Shown here piece after piece: positions 51,471 through 60,507 of a stretch of 64,000 bases of DNA; within the stretch, counting starts at the first letter, position 1, and every line of letters starts with the position of its first letter. The position numbers were made by a program, and so were the translations under genes. The notes under the pieces were generated by a model. The model was not told the DNA's origin. It ran no database searches and was given only the letters and a program-made list of their open reading frames with translations. Origin of the DNA: Planococcus antarcticus DSM 14505 (lineage in GTDB: Bacteria > Bacillota > Bacilli > Bacillales_A > Planococcaceae); NCBI RefSeq assembly GCF_001687565.2, contig NZ_CP016534.2:686501-750500 (forward strand), written 5' to 3'.

Positions 51471-51677
51471 CTGTAGGCTCCTAACTGTATGTAATAGACT
51501 AGCTTTAATTGTACACCAATTCTTAATTTTAAATAAAGTCCAGATTTCAACAGGAGTTTCATTCAGAGCCAATTCTGTTTGACTGGAGGTTGCGGCAGAG
51601 ATTTCAAGGACCGAATAATTTGAGTTTGTGATGATGTAAGAGTAATCTGAAAATAGAAACGAGAGGAGTGGAAGTAG

Positions 51678-52520
51678 ATGGAAGGAGCAATACCAGAAGT
51701 AACGTTGAACGACGGAACAAAGTTGCCGGTTACCGGACTCGGTACATATGGACTTTGGGGCAATGCAGGGGCGAACGCAGTCAGCAGTGGGATCAATGCC
51801 GGTTACCGTTTGATTGACACGGCGTATAATTACGAGAACGAAGGAGCGGTGGGTGAAGGCATTAAACGCAGTGGTGTTTCACGTGAAGAGCTGTGGGTGA
51901 CCTCTAAGCTGCCTGGCCGTTACCATACGTACGAAAAAGCGCTAGTTGCGATTCAAGAATCGCTGTACCGTTCGAAGCTGGATTATTTTGATCTGTATTT
52001 AATCCACTGGCCGATGCCGAATCAAGACTCCTATGTGGAAGCATGGCAAGCCTTGATTGATGCGAAAAAATGGGGACTCGTCCGGTCGATTGGCGTCAGT
52101 AACTTCTTGCCTGAACACTTAGAGCGCATTATTGGAGAGACCGGAGTAACGCCGAGTCTCAATCAAGTTGAATTGCATCCGTTCTTTAATCAGGAACAGC
52201 AGCGGAACGTGCACGCGGAACACCATATCCAAACGCAATCGTGGAGCCCGATAGCGAAGGCAAAGGATATTCTATCGAATGACACAATCAACAAAATTGC
52301 CGAAGCCCATAACAAGACAATTCCTCAGGTCGTGTTGCGCTGGCAATACCAGATCGGCTCTGTATCAATTCCGCGCTCCACTTCACCGCAGCGGCAGCGA
52401 GAAAACCTGGCTATTTTTGATTTCGCTTTAAGCGAAGCTGAAATGACTGCGATCGCAGGATTGACCCGGCCGGATGGCAGACTGTTTGACATGGACCCAG
52501 CTACTCATGAAGAATTTTAA
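51678..52520 (+). CDS. Aldo/keto reductase
   Basis: 280 residues, the normal length. Motifs in order are TGLGTYGLW, IDTAYNYENE (catalytic Asp and Tyr), WVTSKLPG (Lys), LYLIHWPMPN (His), GVSNFLPEHLERI, NQVELHPFF, and SIPRSTSPQRQRENL for NADPH binding. Ribosome binding site GAGAGGAGTGG. It reduces carbonyls with NADPH; related Bacillus enzymes act on glyoxal or methylglyoxal. The region around LNQVELHPFFNQEQQRNVHA is intact. Confidence 0.95.
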   Translation: MEGAIPEVTLNDGTKLPVTGLGTYGLWGNAGANAVSSGINAGYRLIDTAYNYENEGAVGEGIKRSGVSREELWVTSKLPGRYHTYEKALVAIQESLYRSKLDYFDLYLIHWPMPNQDSYVEAWQALIDAKKWGLVRSIGVSNFLPEHLERIIGETGVTPSLNQVELHPFFNQEQQRNVHAEHHIQTQSWSPIAKAKDILSNDTINKIAEAHNKTIPQVVLRWQYQIGSVSIPRSTSPQRQRENLAIFDFALSEAEMTAIAGLTRPDGRLFDMDPATHEEF

Positions 52521-52542
52521 GACAAGTATGAGCGGCACACCG

Positions 52543-52706
52543 GAATCGCTTCAGGGAAAGAAGCGATTCTAAACGATTTTGACTATGCACTACAAAATAT
52601 AATTTATACATCCGAAGAACTGAAAAGTCAATATTTCGAGCTATGCCATAACCGCTTGACTCCAGAATATAAATTGTTTGTGAATTGAGCCGTTCCCGGC
52701 GTAGCA
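52543..52706 (+). repeat. Family A repeat, intermediate copy
   Basis: Left end ATCGCTTCAGGGAAAG, then GCGATTCTAAACGATTTTGA. The right arm is AATATAAATTGTTTGTGAAT and GCCGTTCCCGGCGTAGC. The core differs from types 1 and 2. The inner left block is duplicated or shifted (CAAAATATAATTTATA). Confidence 0.82.
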
Positions 52707-52775
52707 GACTTCCTAATCAGTTTATGGAGCAATTGCTGGCAGTCGGTCCAATTCCCGTTGTTTGGAAATGAACAG

Positions 52776-52885
52776 GACCGCATTGTAGGAGAAGGCACGA
52801 TCCTGAACGATTTTGTCTGTACACGATAATTTATACTGCACGCATCGCCGCTCTGAGAGAAACAACTTTTCTCAAGCGGTTTTCT
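52776..52885 (+). repeat. Family A repeat, left half plus core hairpin
   Basis: GCACGATCCTGAACGATTTT and ACACGATAATTTATACTG match the left arm. A terminator-like hairpin, CCGCTCTGAGAGAAA and TTTCTCAAGCGG with a T-rich tail, replaces the usual core. The right arm is missing. Confidence 0.7.
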
Positions 52886-53041
52886 TATTTTTGTGAGTAG
52901 TTCTCTAATGTCCGATATGGTTCTAACACGTGTCCGCGCGGGTTCAATTTTATGGCACGACGGGTTCTCGAGCTTGTCCTTCTTCAGTCAAAAAGTGAGT
53001 GGGTTCATAAACGATCAAACCCAACTAAAAGGAGATAGGGC

Positions 53042-53155
53042 ATGCCGATTGAAAAAGACTATCACTCCCATGCGAAAAAGAAGAGGTCTTACTGCATATT
53101 TATGCAATCAAAAATGTCGCTTGCGAATAAAGATACTCATTTTAGGGATTGGTAG
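53042..53155 (+). CDS. Possible 37-aa basic protein
   Basis: AAAAGGAGATAGGGC gives a strong start for ATG 53042. The peptide MPIEKDYHSHAKKKRSYCIF continues MQSKMSLANKDTHFRDW. No family is recognised; it may be the remnant of a longer gene lost from this AT-rich spacer. Support is only the start signal. Confidence 0.35.
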   Translation: MPIEKDYHSHAKKKRSYCIFMQSKMSLANKDTHFRDW

Positions 53156-53447
53156 GACTGGATCAGTTTTTTTTTGCAAAATAGAAAATATCCGTGTGTT
53201 AAAAACATTTATGGTTGTTTCTAACACACGAAGAGTAAGAAAAAACAAGCAGTGTAGTGCAAGATACACAAGCAGTATTATTGACGATATAAACCGAGAG
53301 GAATAAGATGATGTTGCATATATATTTAATTTGTGGCATATGTAAACAAGGTATTTAGTTTAATTTTTTAGGGGTCTACCTTACATGTTCCTATATTATT
53401 AACAGCATTCAAGATTACAGAACTCACAACTCAGGAGGAATTTTATT

Positions 53448-54497
53448 ATGAAAGCAGCGGTATGGTATGGAGAAAAAGATATTCGCATCGAAGAACGGGA
53501 GTTAAAAGCATTAAAAGACAATGAAGTAACGGTCCGTGTTGCTTGGGCGGGTATTTGCGGCAGCGATTTGCATGAGTATCAAGAAGGGCCGGTTTTTGTC
53601 CCTACTGAAAAAGAGGACCAATTAACGGGTCAAGTAGCACCGCTTATCATGGGACACGAATTTGCAGGCATTATTGAAAAAGTAGGGTCACAAGTAACTA
53701 AATTCAAAGTGGGAGATCGCGTTGCAATCAATCCTACGTTAACTTTTGGTAACAAACCAGAAGACATTGATCAATACGATGGTTTCAGCTTTATTGGTCT
53801 TCACGGAGATGGGGGATTCACTACTTTTGCCAATGCACCCGAATCGAATGTTTACCTTCTTCCAGAAACATTAAGTCTGCAAGAAGGTGCGCTGGTTGAA
53901 CCAACAGCCGTTGCTGTACAAGCGATTAAAGAAGGCGGACTTCAATTTGGTGATACTACAGCAATATTTGGTGCTGGACCTATTGGTTTAGTGACCGTAA
54001 TTGCGGCAAAAGCTGCAGGAGCAAGCAAAATCATTGTTTTGGATTTATCAGAAACGCGTCTGGAAAAAGCAAAAGAATTGGGTGCAACGCATGTTGTTAA
54101 CTCCGGAAAAGAAAATCCCGTAGAAGCAATTCGTGCAATTGTTCCAGAAGGGGTAGATGTATCATTTGAAGTGGCAGGTGTCGCGCCAACATTCACACAG
54201 GCAATTGCGTCAACAAAAGCACGTGGAACGATGGTGATTGTGTCTATTTTCGCGAGACCCATCGAATGGAATCCCCTTCAATTGACCAATACCGGTGTGA
54301 AAATTACATCTTCTATTGCCTATACACCCACTTCATTCCAACAAACGGTAGACTTGATGGGGACGGGCCAATTAAACCCACAAAGTATTGTCACCTCTCA
54401 AATTCAATTAGATGATATTGTGGAAAAAGGGTTTGAGGCTTTAACGAAAGATAAAACACAAGTGAAAATCCTTGTAGAATTAAGCGGTGAAAAGTAA
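53448..54497 (+). CDS. bdhA: (R,R)-butanediol dehydrogenase, zinc-dependent
   Basis: 349 residues of the medium-chain dehydrogenase family. Zn ligands appear in WAGICGSDLHEYQEGP and IMGHEFAGIIEKVG, and the NAD-binding Rossmann motif is FGAGPIGLVTVIAAKA. A typical BdhA feature is the GDRVAINPTLTFG segment with no structural-zinc Cys cluster. It interconverts acetoin and 2,3-butanediol. CAGGAGG precedes the ATG. No acetoin synthesis genes are adjacent. Confidence 0.93.
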   Translation: MKAAVWYGEKDIRIEERELKALKDNEVTVRVAWAGICGSDLHEYQEGPVFVPTEKEDQLTGQVAPLIMGHEFAGIIEKVGSQVTKFKVGDRVAINPTLTFGNKPEDIDQYDGFSFIGLHGDGGFTTFANAPESNVYLLPETLSLQEGALVEPTAVAVQAIKEGGLQFGDTTAIFGAGPIGLVTVIAAKAAGASKIIVLDLSETRLEKAKELGATHVVNSGKENPVEAIRAIVPEGVDVSFEVAGVAPTFTQAIASTKARGTMVIVSIFARPIEWNPLQLTNTGVKITSSIAYTPTSFQQTVDLMGTGQLNPQSIVTSQIQLDDIVEKGFEALTKDKTQVKILVELSGEK

Positions 54498-54556
54498 GCA
54501 TTCAGTGTTCAAAGTTTAACTTCTATAAGTTGAACTAAAGAAACTAGCTTTTAACC

Positions 54557-54666
54557 AACGCTTCACCTAGCCCTTGGATGCGCCGACGCTTTACTCATAA
54601 AAAGATATGGAGCAAATCAGCCGAGACTCCCGAAAGCGGAGCTGATTTGTGAAGTATCAGCAGGCG
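54557..54666 (+). repeat. Family B repeat, compact copy
   Basis: A remnant of the first module (ACCTAGCCCTTGGATGCGCC, 54565 on) is followed by a short second module, GGAGCAAATCAGCCGAGACT and GAAAGCGGAGCTGATTTGT, then GAAGTATC. The outer stem GCAAATCAG/CTGATTTGT differs from GCAAAACAGT/ACTGTTTTGC at 13.2 kb on both arms. Confidence 0.72.
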
Positions 54667-54702
54667 AAGATCATGAGTTCACCTTATACCATAGCCCTGC
54701 AC

Positions 54703-54742
54703 AAGAAATCCGCCTATTCAACTATAGAGCGGATTTCTTTTA
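54703..54742. terminator. Rho-independent terminator
   Basis: AAGAAATCCGCCTATT and AGAGCGGATTTCTTTT form the stem. Probably ends the bdhA transcript after the family B repeat. Confidence 0.75.
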
Positions 54743-54892
54743 CGTTAATACTGAAAAAGCTAGAGAGTCATAATTGTTCCAAACATAGAGAGGAATTGGG
54801 AACTGCTAGAAAAAGAATGAACAATTCTTTCACGTGTTCATCAGAATTCTATCCATTCTTCACACTAATTCGCAGGCAGTATTATTTTTGGG

Positions 54893-54948
54893 GAAATCGC
54901 GCTCCTGTCCTGAAGGCAATCCCTTCTATGGTTCCCTGGGAGCGCACA
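54893..54948 (+). repeat. Family A repeat, collapsed copy
   Basis: AAATCGCGCTCCTGTCCTGA (left end) is followed after about 15 bp by GGTTCCCTGGGAGCGCAC (right end). TCGCGCTCC and GGGAGCGC can pair. Both inner arms and the core are lost. Confidence 0.68.
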
Positions 54949-55016
54949 AATGGCCGGTACTAGGGTTTTGTTGAGTGATTTTGTAGAAGACAACTGAATT
55001 CAGAGGAGGATAATAC

Positions 55017-55514
55017 ATGGAGTTCCTGAAAGTGGATGGCAAGATCCAACCTGGTAAACTGGCGTTGAGCATAATGGTGCCAGTTGTCGGTGGCTCATTA
55101 GCCGGCGCGTTCGCAAACCGCAACACCCAGGAAGAATACGCTGAATTGAAAAGGCCATCTTTTTCCCCGCCACCTTGGATCTTTCCCTTGGCATGGACCG
55201 CTTTATACACTTCCATGGGAGTGGCAAAATACCGAGCAGCGGAAAAAGCCGCGTTGAAAAAAGAAGAAGGGAAAGTACTGCTCCCCTACAATTTGCAATT
55301 GGGTCTGAACTTTTTGTGGTCATTCCTGTTCTTCAAATGGGGGCTACGCGGCACTGCGCTTGCGGAAATGGCTTTGCTGCTCGCAACGATAACCTGGACG
55401 ACGTATGAATTTTACCGGTACGATCAAACAGCTGGCAATCTCATGGTCCCTTACATCGCTTGGGTCATGTTCGCAATGGGCTTGAACAGCTCGATTTGGA
55501 AGCTCAATAAATGA
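55017..55514 (+). CDS. TspO/MBR family tryptophan-rich sensory protein
   Basis: 165 residues with five membrane spans. The signature LKRPSFSPPPWIFPLAWTAL, MGVAKYRAAEK, NFLWSFLFFKWG and the final NSSIWKLNK are typical. TspO proteins bind or degrade tetrapyrroles and respond to oxidative stress. AGAGGAGG precedes the ATG, and a terminator follows. Confidence 0.95.
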   Translation: MEFLKVDGKIQPGKLALSIMVPVVGGSLAGAFANRNTQEEYAELKRPSFSPPPWIFPLAWTALYTSMGVAKYRAAEKAALKKEEGKVLLPYNLQLGLNFLWSFLFFKWGLRGTALAEMALLLATITWTTYEFYRYDQTAGNLMVPYIAWVMFAMGLNSSIWKLNK

Positions 55515-55570
55515 ACGATACAGCAGTAGCCGGTAGTCGGGAATGTTTGATTCTACTGAAAGGCTAAAAT

Positions 55571-55624
55571 TAAAAACAAACGAAAAGCAGAGCCGCATTT
55601 GGACTCTGCTTTTCGTTTGTTTTC
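55571..55624. terminator. Terminator after tspO
   Basis: AACAAACGAAAAGCAGAG and CTCTGCTTTTCGTTTGTT form an 18-bp perfect stem around CCGCATTTGGA. Confidence 0.88.
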
Positions 55625-56045
55625 ATATTTTTTGAAATTGTGACCTTGCATATGCATACAGTCATCTAATAGAACCACTGCGAACAAAAAGTAGAGCCAC
55701 TCGAGACATGATAGGACCATTCCTACATTTTTAACTCATGAACTATTTCGCAAATCGATGGAGTAGATGAGCATTGCTTAAGCCTGACATTTATTTATGT
55801 GAATTTTGGGACCGTTATTTAAGTGAAATGGTATGATAAATGCGCGAAAGAGAGCCACAAGTTCTCTTCGAAACTAGGGTTCTCTGAATTTATTGAAATG
55901 GAGAATGCTTAACTGTGACCTTGCATGTTGAAACATCTCCGTCAATCAGTACCTCGTAAGAGTCAGAAAAAATACGATCTAGAATAGTCTTCTTTCAGTT
56001 CGATAACTGTACCTGAGCGATCCATAGTTCGTACTTCTATCTTAT
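55625..56045. other. Intergenic region, no gene seen
   Basis: About 420 AT-rich bases. GTGACCTTGCAT occurs twice (near 55641 and 55916), the only internal repeat noticed. No frame with credible start signals was found on either strand. It may be decayed coding DNA. Confidence 0.45.
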
Positions 56046-57002
56046 TTAATTTCTGAAAATAATAAAAATAACGTAAATGATGTAGAGGATTGCTAAAATA
56101 GCACCTTCGATTTTTGAAATCTTATACTGGGTTCTTACTAGGATCATTAATAAAATGGTCACAAAGATCATTACCCACACATCTAAAAATATCTTTGAAT
56201 CAACAGCTAAAGGATGGATAGTTGCTGAAGTTCCTAATATGAAAAAAATATTGAAAATATTACTGCCAATAATATTTCCTAAAGCAATCTCAGTCTGTTT
56301 CTTTAAGGCTGCGGTTATAGAAGTGACTAACTCAGGAAGTGAAGTACCGACAGCAACTATTGTCAAGCCGACTAAGGTCTCACTCATTCCAAGTGAAAGA
56401 GCAATCTGAATGCTGTTTTCTACAACGAGATTCCCTCCGAAAATAATGGCAGCAAGTCCTCCGATAGTAAGTATTGCATTTTTCATCTTGGGCGTGTTCT
56501 CGATATCAGTAGGATTCTCTTCTGCTTGCGCCCGATTGTTCCTTGCCATCTCAAAGACATAGTAAAGAAAAATTGCAAAGAAAAGTAGCAGAAGAATGCC
56601 TTCAGTTCGTGTGATCATATTGGTATTTGAAGATTGGAGTTGAATATCGCTAATTAAAACTAGCAATGAAACTGCGCCCAACAAGGCGAATGGAATTTCT
56701 TTTCTTATTGTATCGCTCTGAACAATCAAAGGAAAAACTAATGCTGTAACTCCTAAAATGAAAGTTATATTAAAGATGTTGCTTCCAACTACATTTCCGA
56801 TAGCTACATCACTGTTTCCTTCAAAGGCAGCAATAAAACTCACTGATGCTTCCGGTGCACTCGTACCAAAGGCTACAATAGTTAAGCCAATCAATAATGG
56901 TGAAACCCTCAAACTCTGTGCTATTTTTGAGGCTCCTTCGACAAAATAATCAGCTCCCTTAATCAAAAGAGCAAATCCTACTAACAATAATAGATAAGTC
57001 AT
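56046..57002 (-). CDS. Calcium/sodium antiporter, CaCA family (YrbG-like)
   Basis: 318 residues from ATG 57002. Ten membrane spans contain the two inverted alpha-repeats, VAFGTSAPEASVSFIAA with NVVGSNIFNITFILG, and VAVGTSLPELVTSITAA with NIIGSNIFNIFFILG, whose acidic residues bind cations. It exchanges Ca2+ for Na+ or H+ across the membrane. An in-frame ATG at 57026 is possible but less well placed. Monocistronic. Confidence 0.93.
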   Translation of the reverse strand: MTYLLLLVGFALLIKGADYFVEGASKIAQSLRVSPLLIGLTIVAFGTSAPEASVSFIAAFEGNSDVAIGNVVGSNIFNITFILGVTALVFPLIVQSDTIRKEIPFALLGAVSLLVLISDIQLQSSNTNMITRTEGILLLLFFAIFLYYVFEMARNNRAQAEENPTDIENTPKMKNAILTIGGLAAIIFGGNLVVENSIQIALSLGMSETLVGLTIVAVGTSLPELVTSITAALKKQTEIALGNIIGSNIFNIFFILGTSATIHPLAVDSKIFLDVWVMIFVTILLMILVRTQYKISKIEGAILAILYIIYVIFIIFRN

Positions 57003-57060
57003 GAGTTGTTCACTTCCTTCATGCATTTTTACAAATGTTCAATACTTTATACATAAAAAA

Positions 57061-57218
57061 ATCGCGCCACTGTATAAGAAGGGGAATCTGAAAAAATCTG
57101 ATAATATAACACAAATTATACTCTATAGATATATCCACTTGCTACATCTATTTTCGAGAGGGAAGAGCTTTTTTTTATACAGCTGTATAAGTTGTTTTTG
57201 AATTATTCCGCTCAGAAG
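57061..57218 (+). repeat. Family A repeat, diverged copy
   Basis: Left end ATCGCGCCACTGTATAAG and right arm CAGCTGTATAAGTTGTTTTT, AATTATTCCGCTC. Left inner ACAAATTATA pairs with TATAAGTTGT. The core GAGAGGGAAGAGCTTTTTTT is terminator-like. Confidence 0.78.
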
Positions 57219-57321
57219 GACTATTTGGAATCTGCTGGTAAGCTAACATTCAAAGTTTTTATCACTTCTTAGAAGATTGCAAGTAAGATCTGCCTTGTAA
57301 TCTGTAAAGCACAGTATTGCA

Positions 57322-57353
57322 TAAGAGCCTAGAAAAATTCTTCTAGGCTCTTT
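57322..57353. terminator. Short bidirectional terminator
   Basis: AAGAGCCTAGAA and TTCTAGGCTCTT pair around AAATTC. It may close a transcript from the 57 kb repeat. Confidence 0.78.
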
Positions 57354-57495
57354 AAGTTGAAAAGATATTTAAAGTAAACAGAAAATTATGAAATCTGACA
57401 TGGTAATATGTTACTATTAAAGGGTAATTGTAACTATATTCACATGCTGAAGCAATTGGAGTTTTTTACATTTTCTCTAATAGGAGGTCAAAAAG

Positions 57496-59571
57496 ATGAG
57501 GGATCAAAGCCAGTTAGACTTATTTAACGAAGAGAAAGGTGAAATCGAGAAAACGTCTTATTTGAAAGTTGTTCTAAATGGAGAAGTTAAAAAGATGTCG
57601 TTGGGTGAGCTCTTTGATGCTGAAGTCTATACGGAGCTAAAAGCCATTTCTTTTGTAGCCTCTCATCATTTCTTCTTCAAGACGACTAAGCGCTTTCAAT
57701 CTATCCAATTAATTCTGGGCATTGAAGATGGAAATGTGGCTGGGAATTTCACTGAAGGGTTACAAAATTTGTTAGATGTTGAAAACCGTATTAATTATTT
57801 TCAATCCTTGCCAAAAGATGTGCAGCAGGAAATACAAAACAATCAGTTTCAAATCCGTTACTCCAAAAAAGGAACTCCCATCCATTCGAAAATCTATTTG
57901 CTAAGTGGAACAAAAGGGAATCGTGTGATGATTGGATCGGCAAATTTTACTGAAACGGCTCTAGGGAATCAGAAACAATATGAAGAATTGTTGGTCTTCG
58001 ATAACCATGAACTATTTGATATTTATCAAAATCGGTTTCAAGATATTTACCAAGAGACGGTTGATTTCATTCCAGAAAAGGTTAAATCAAAAATCTTGCT
58101 AGAACCAGTCAATATAGCCGACCCAGAAGTGTTGATGGATATTCTGTTGGATGAAGTAGAGAAGCAACGCATCATGGTCGAATTAACAGAGACGCAAGTT
58201 GAAGAAATTCACCAAGCAGCTGACAAAATCGACAGACAAAAAGAAGAAGTGACTCAGTTTAATCAAGTAATTGAAACAATTACACGAGTTAGCCGAAAGT
58301 CTGGTAAACGAGAACTATTGCCGATAAAGACCTTAAGAACAAAGACTGTAACGATAAAAAGCAAGTTATCAAAGATGAATAAAAAATCAGCAGAAGCAGA
58401 TCATCGTCAACAACTCATCTACCACACAGCCTCCGAGAGTCTCTACACGCCAGCTCCTTATACTGAAGGAGAAGAAAAGAACCCACTTATTCAGTTTACT
58501 CAAAAGATAAATAACCTTGAATCATTGAAAAAGCAGCTCGAGCTTATCAATAAATTTATTGATTCTTATCATTTATTCACAGTCCAAAACGATCCGAAAG
58601 TACAATCAAGAATTGCCGAGGCGATTTTGTATGCCTTTGTTTCTGCTCATATTTGGAAAATGAGAGATCATTATGTTAATGAAGAAGGACGCGAAAATGT
58701 TCGCAGACATGTACCGCCTTTTTTGATTATCGCTGGTCGATCAATGTCCGGTAAAACGTCCGCTTTAGAATTTATCAGCATGCTGCTGGGGAATACCAAT
58801 CCCTATATGTCTTATGAACAAGTAAGTGCAAGAAATATGTTAAATGACTTTTTTCACTCTTCAAATGTGAGTCCTTTGTTAATAGATGAGATCGATGCAA
58901 AATTTTTTCGAAGTACAGCAGCAGATAAAGGCGAACGCTTAATAAAAGACATTACGAGTAATCTTTCTGGGCCACATCCTGTGTTGATAGAGACAACAAA
59001 CGCTACTGGATTTGATGCGAACGCTCAATCCTCGTCTCGCATCTATTATCTTCAAATCAATAACACTTTTCAAAATCAAAAATTAATGGAGTCTAGTACG
59101 TACCTCAGCAATTTAATGAATGAGACCAACTCGACTCTTTATAAAGATTTTACTTATCGCATGGGTGAAAAGATCAGGCATGGTGAAGCATTTTATTCAA
59201 CAGAAGACTTTTTGAGCGGAGCCAGAGAAATTTTTAAGGACTATTACAAAGAATGTGGACTGCCATTGCCTGTTTGGTTTCCAAAAGAGAAATTTAATGA
59301 TTACCAAGAAAGAGGGCAACGTTTGTGGAGAGAATTATACAAAAGTCATTCGGACTCGTTTGATTTTCGAAAAGAGAATACAGTCCTTGTCCACATTGAT
59401 AATTTTGCCAGTCAAACCCGACGAGATCGAGATACGCTGGTGAACTACCTGCCGCCAGAATGCATCAATGAAGATAGTTCTGTGTTGTTGCTGAATCAGC
59501 AGTTGTTTAAAGGGTATATTGAATATGACAAGTACTTTAAGACGAGTCTATTTAAACGGATTTTTAAATAA
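57496..59571 (+). CDS. PLD-type nuclease fused to a P-loop ATPase
   Basis: 691 residues, with AGGAGG before the ATG. The N-terminal domain (about 30-200) carries a phospholipase-D-like half motif, PIHSKIYLLSG (His132, Lys134) and VMIGSANFTETALGNQ with a following Glu (YEELLVF), as in BfiI-type nucleases that dimerise to form one site. A helical linker (about 220-390) leads to an ATPase with Walker A AGRSMSGKTSA (about 412-420), Walker B SPLLIDEIDAKFF (about 459-470) and a sensor-like LIETTNATGFD. The setting and domain pair point to antiviral DNA cleavage; this is inference. Confidence 0.83.
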   Translation: MRDQSQLDLFNEEKGEIEKTSYLKVVLNGEVKKMSLGELFDAEVYTELKAISFVASHHFFFKTTKRFQSIQLILGIEDGNVAGNFTEGLQNLLDVENRINYFQSLPKDVQQEIQNNQFQIRYSKKGTPIHSKIYLLSGTKGNRVMIGSANFTETALGNQKQYEELLVFDNHELFDIYQNRFQDIYQETVDFIPEKVKSKILLEPVNIADPEVLMDILLDEVEKQRIMVELTETQVEEIHQAADKIDRQKEEVTQFNQVIETITRVSRKSGKRELLPIKTLRTKTVTIKSKLSKMNKKSAEADHRQQLIYHTASESLYTPAPYTEGEEKNPLIQFTQKINNLESLKKQLELINKFIDSYHLFTVQNDPKVQSRIAEAILYAFVSAHIWKMRDHYVNEEGRENVRRHVPPFLIIAGRSMSGKTSALEFISMLLGNTNPYMSYEQVSARNMLNDFFHSSNVSPLLIDEIDAKFFRSTAADKGERLIKDITSNLSGPHPVLIETTNATGFDANAQSSSRIYYLQINNTFQNQKLMESSTYLSNLMNETNSTLYKDFTYRMGEKIRHGEAFYSTEDFLSGAREIFKDYYKECGLPLPVWFPKEKFNDYQERGQRLWRELYKSHSDSFDFRKENTVLVHIDNFASQTRRDRDTLVNYLPPECINEDSSVLLLNQQLFKGYIEYDKYFKTSLFKRIFK

Positions 59572-59603
59572 GGTAAATGGTTTTTGGAGAAGGAGAGAAA
59601 TGA

Positions 59604-59813
59604 ATGGCGACTTATAAAGATATTCAAGCTTTTATTAAAACTGAAAACGAATATGCAGCAAAAACATGTTGGATTGCTCACGTGAAGGAGCTGCGAGGAT
59701 TGAAACCGAGAATTTCTGCAAGAAGAATCTCGCCTGATAAGCGGGTACATCCGTGTCCTGAAAATAAGCAAGCAGATATTAGTGCTGCGTTTAAATACTT
59801 TGGGATGGTATGA
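59604..59813 (+). CDS. Conserved small protein, 69 aa
   Basis: GGAGAAGGAGAG precedes the ATG, 32 bp after the nuclease-ATPase. Distinctive blocks are KTCWIAHVKELRGL, the ISPDKRVHPCPENK stretch and ISAAFKYFGMV. I recall small proteins with the CWIAHVKE...RVHPCP pattern in many bacteria, often near restriction or defence genes, with no assigned function. Two Cys and two His might bind metal. Confidence 0.72.
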   Translation: MATYKDIQAFIKTENEYAAKTCWIAHVKELRGLKPRISARRISPDKRVHPCPENKQADISAAFKYFGMV

Positions 59814-59868
59814 AACGTATCATAAAATGCTTTAATTGAAGAGTTACTGATTAATTGAGGTGATTAGA

Positions 59869-60501
59869 GTGACAAAAATTGATGAAACAAAGTTGCGCGA
59901 AGAGTATGCCAGACAAGTGCTTCTGAGGATCTATCCCAATAAATACTCAGAAGCTTTTTTAGGAGATCAACCCGATATTCAAAGTAATGACGACAGTATC
60001 GGCGTGGAAGTAACAGGAACTATGAAACAAAGAATAAGATATGGAGTGGCACAATTCACAAAGCTATATGGTAAGCATATAAGCGTTCTAACTGTTGAGA
60101 AGAAAAAACAATTGGTTAAATATAAAGTGAGAATAAAAGCAGATGATAAAGGGATAATCAAATATGTTTTACCGGCAGAGGTTTGGGGTTCAAGCAATGA
60201 AACTAAGGAAGCATTCACCCAAAAAACGCATAAGTTAAACAGTGGTCATTTCAAAATTTTTAAGGAAAACAATCTATTTCTTTTTGCAGAAGGTGAAGAG
60301 TCTAATGAAGTTCAAGGATTAATCGATTATATTAAAGAGGCAGAAAATGCCGTGTATAGCTTTGAGTATGTTTACCTCTATACCTATAATGAGCTCTATT
60401 CTATATCCACTAAAAATAGCAGCTATGACTTGACATATATGACCGAAGAGCAGAAAGAAGCATTCGAGGAAGAAGCGACGAGAGTAGCAAGCATGTATTG
60501 A
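59869..60501 (+). CDS. PD-(D/E)XK-like protein, 210 aa
   Basis: Starts at GTG 59869, five bases after TTGAGGTG. An early PDIQSNDDSIGVEVTGTMKQ block has the D-x(8-9)-E-x-T spacing of degenerate PD-(D/E)XK nucleases (Lys replaced by Thr). Conserved-looking FTKLYGKHISVLTVEKKKQL and YVYLYTYNELYSIST follow. The C-terminus is acidic. It closes the cluster begun by the PLD nuclease-ATPase; spacing of 55 bp and shared strand suggest one operon. Function not established. Confidence 0.6.
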   Translation: MTKIDETKLREEYARQVLLRIYPNKYSEAFLGDQPDIQSNDDSIGVEVTGTMKQRIRYGVAQFTKLYGKHISVLTVEKKKQLVKYKVRIKADDKGIIKYVLPAEVWGSSNETKEAFTQKTHKLNSGHFKIFKENNLFLFAEGEESNEVQGLIDYIKEAENAVYSFEYVYLYTYNELYSISTKNSSYDLTYMTEEQKEAFEEEATRVASMY

Positions 60502-60507
60502 TTACAA

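Noticed and set aside
31703-52885. Family A repeats as integron attC sites
   Set aside because: Single genes between imperfect palindromes resemble integron cassettes, but the ends lack the RYYYAAC/GTTRRRY core sites, gene orientation is mixed and no integrase is in the window.
52893-53306. A 137-aa frame in the spacer before bdhA
   Set aside because: Its composition is erratic and it lacks a ribosome binding site; a shorter frame at 53042 in another phase has the better start.
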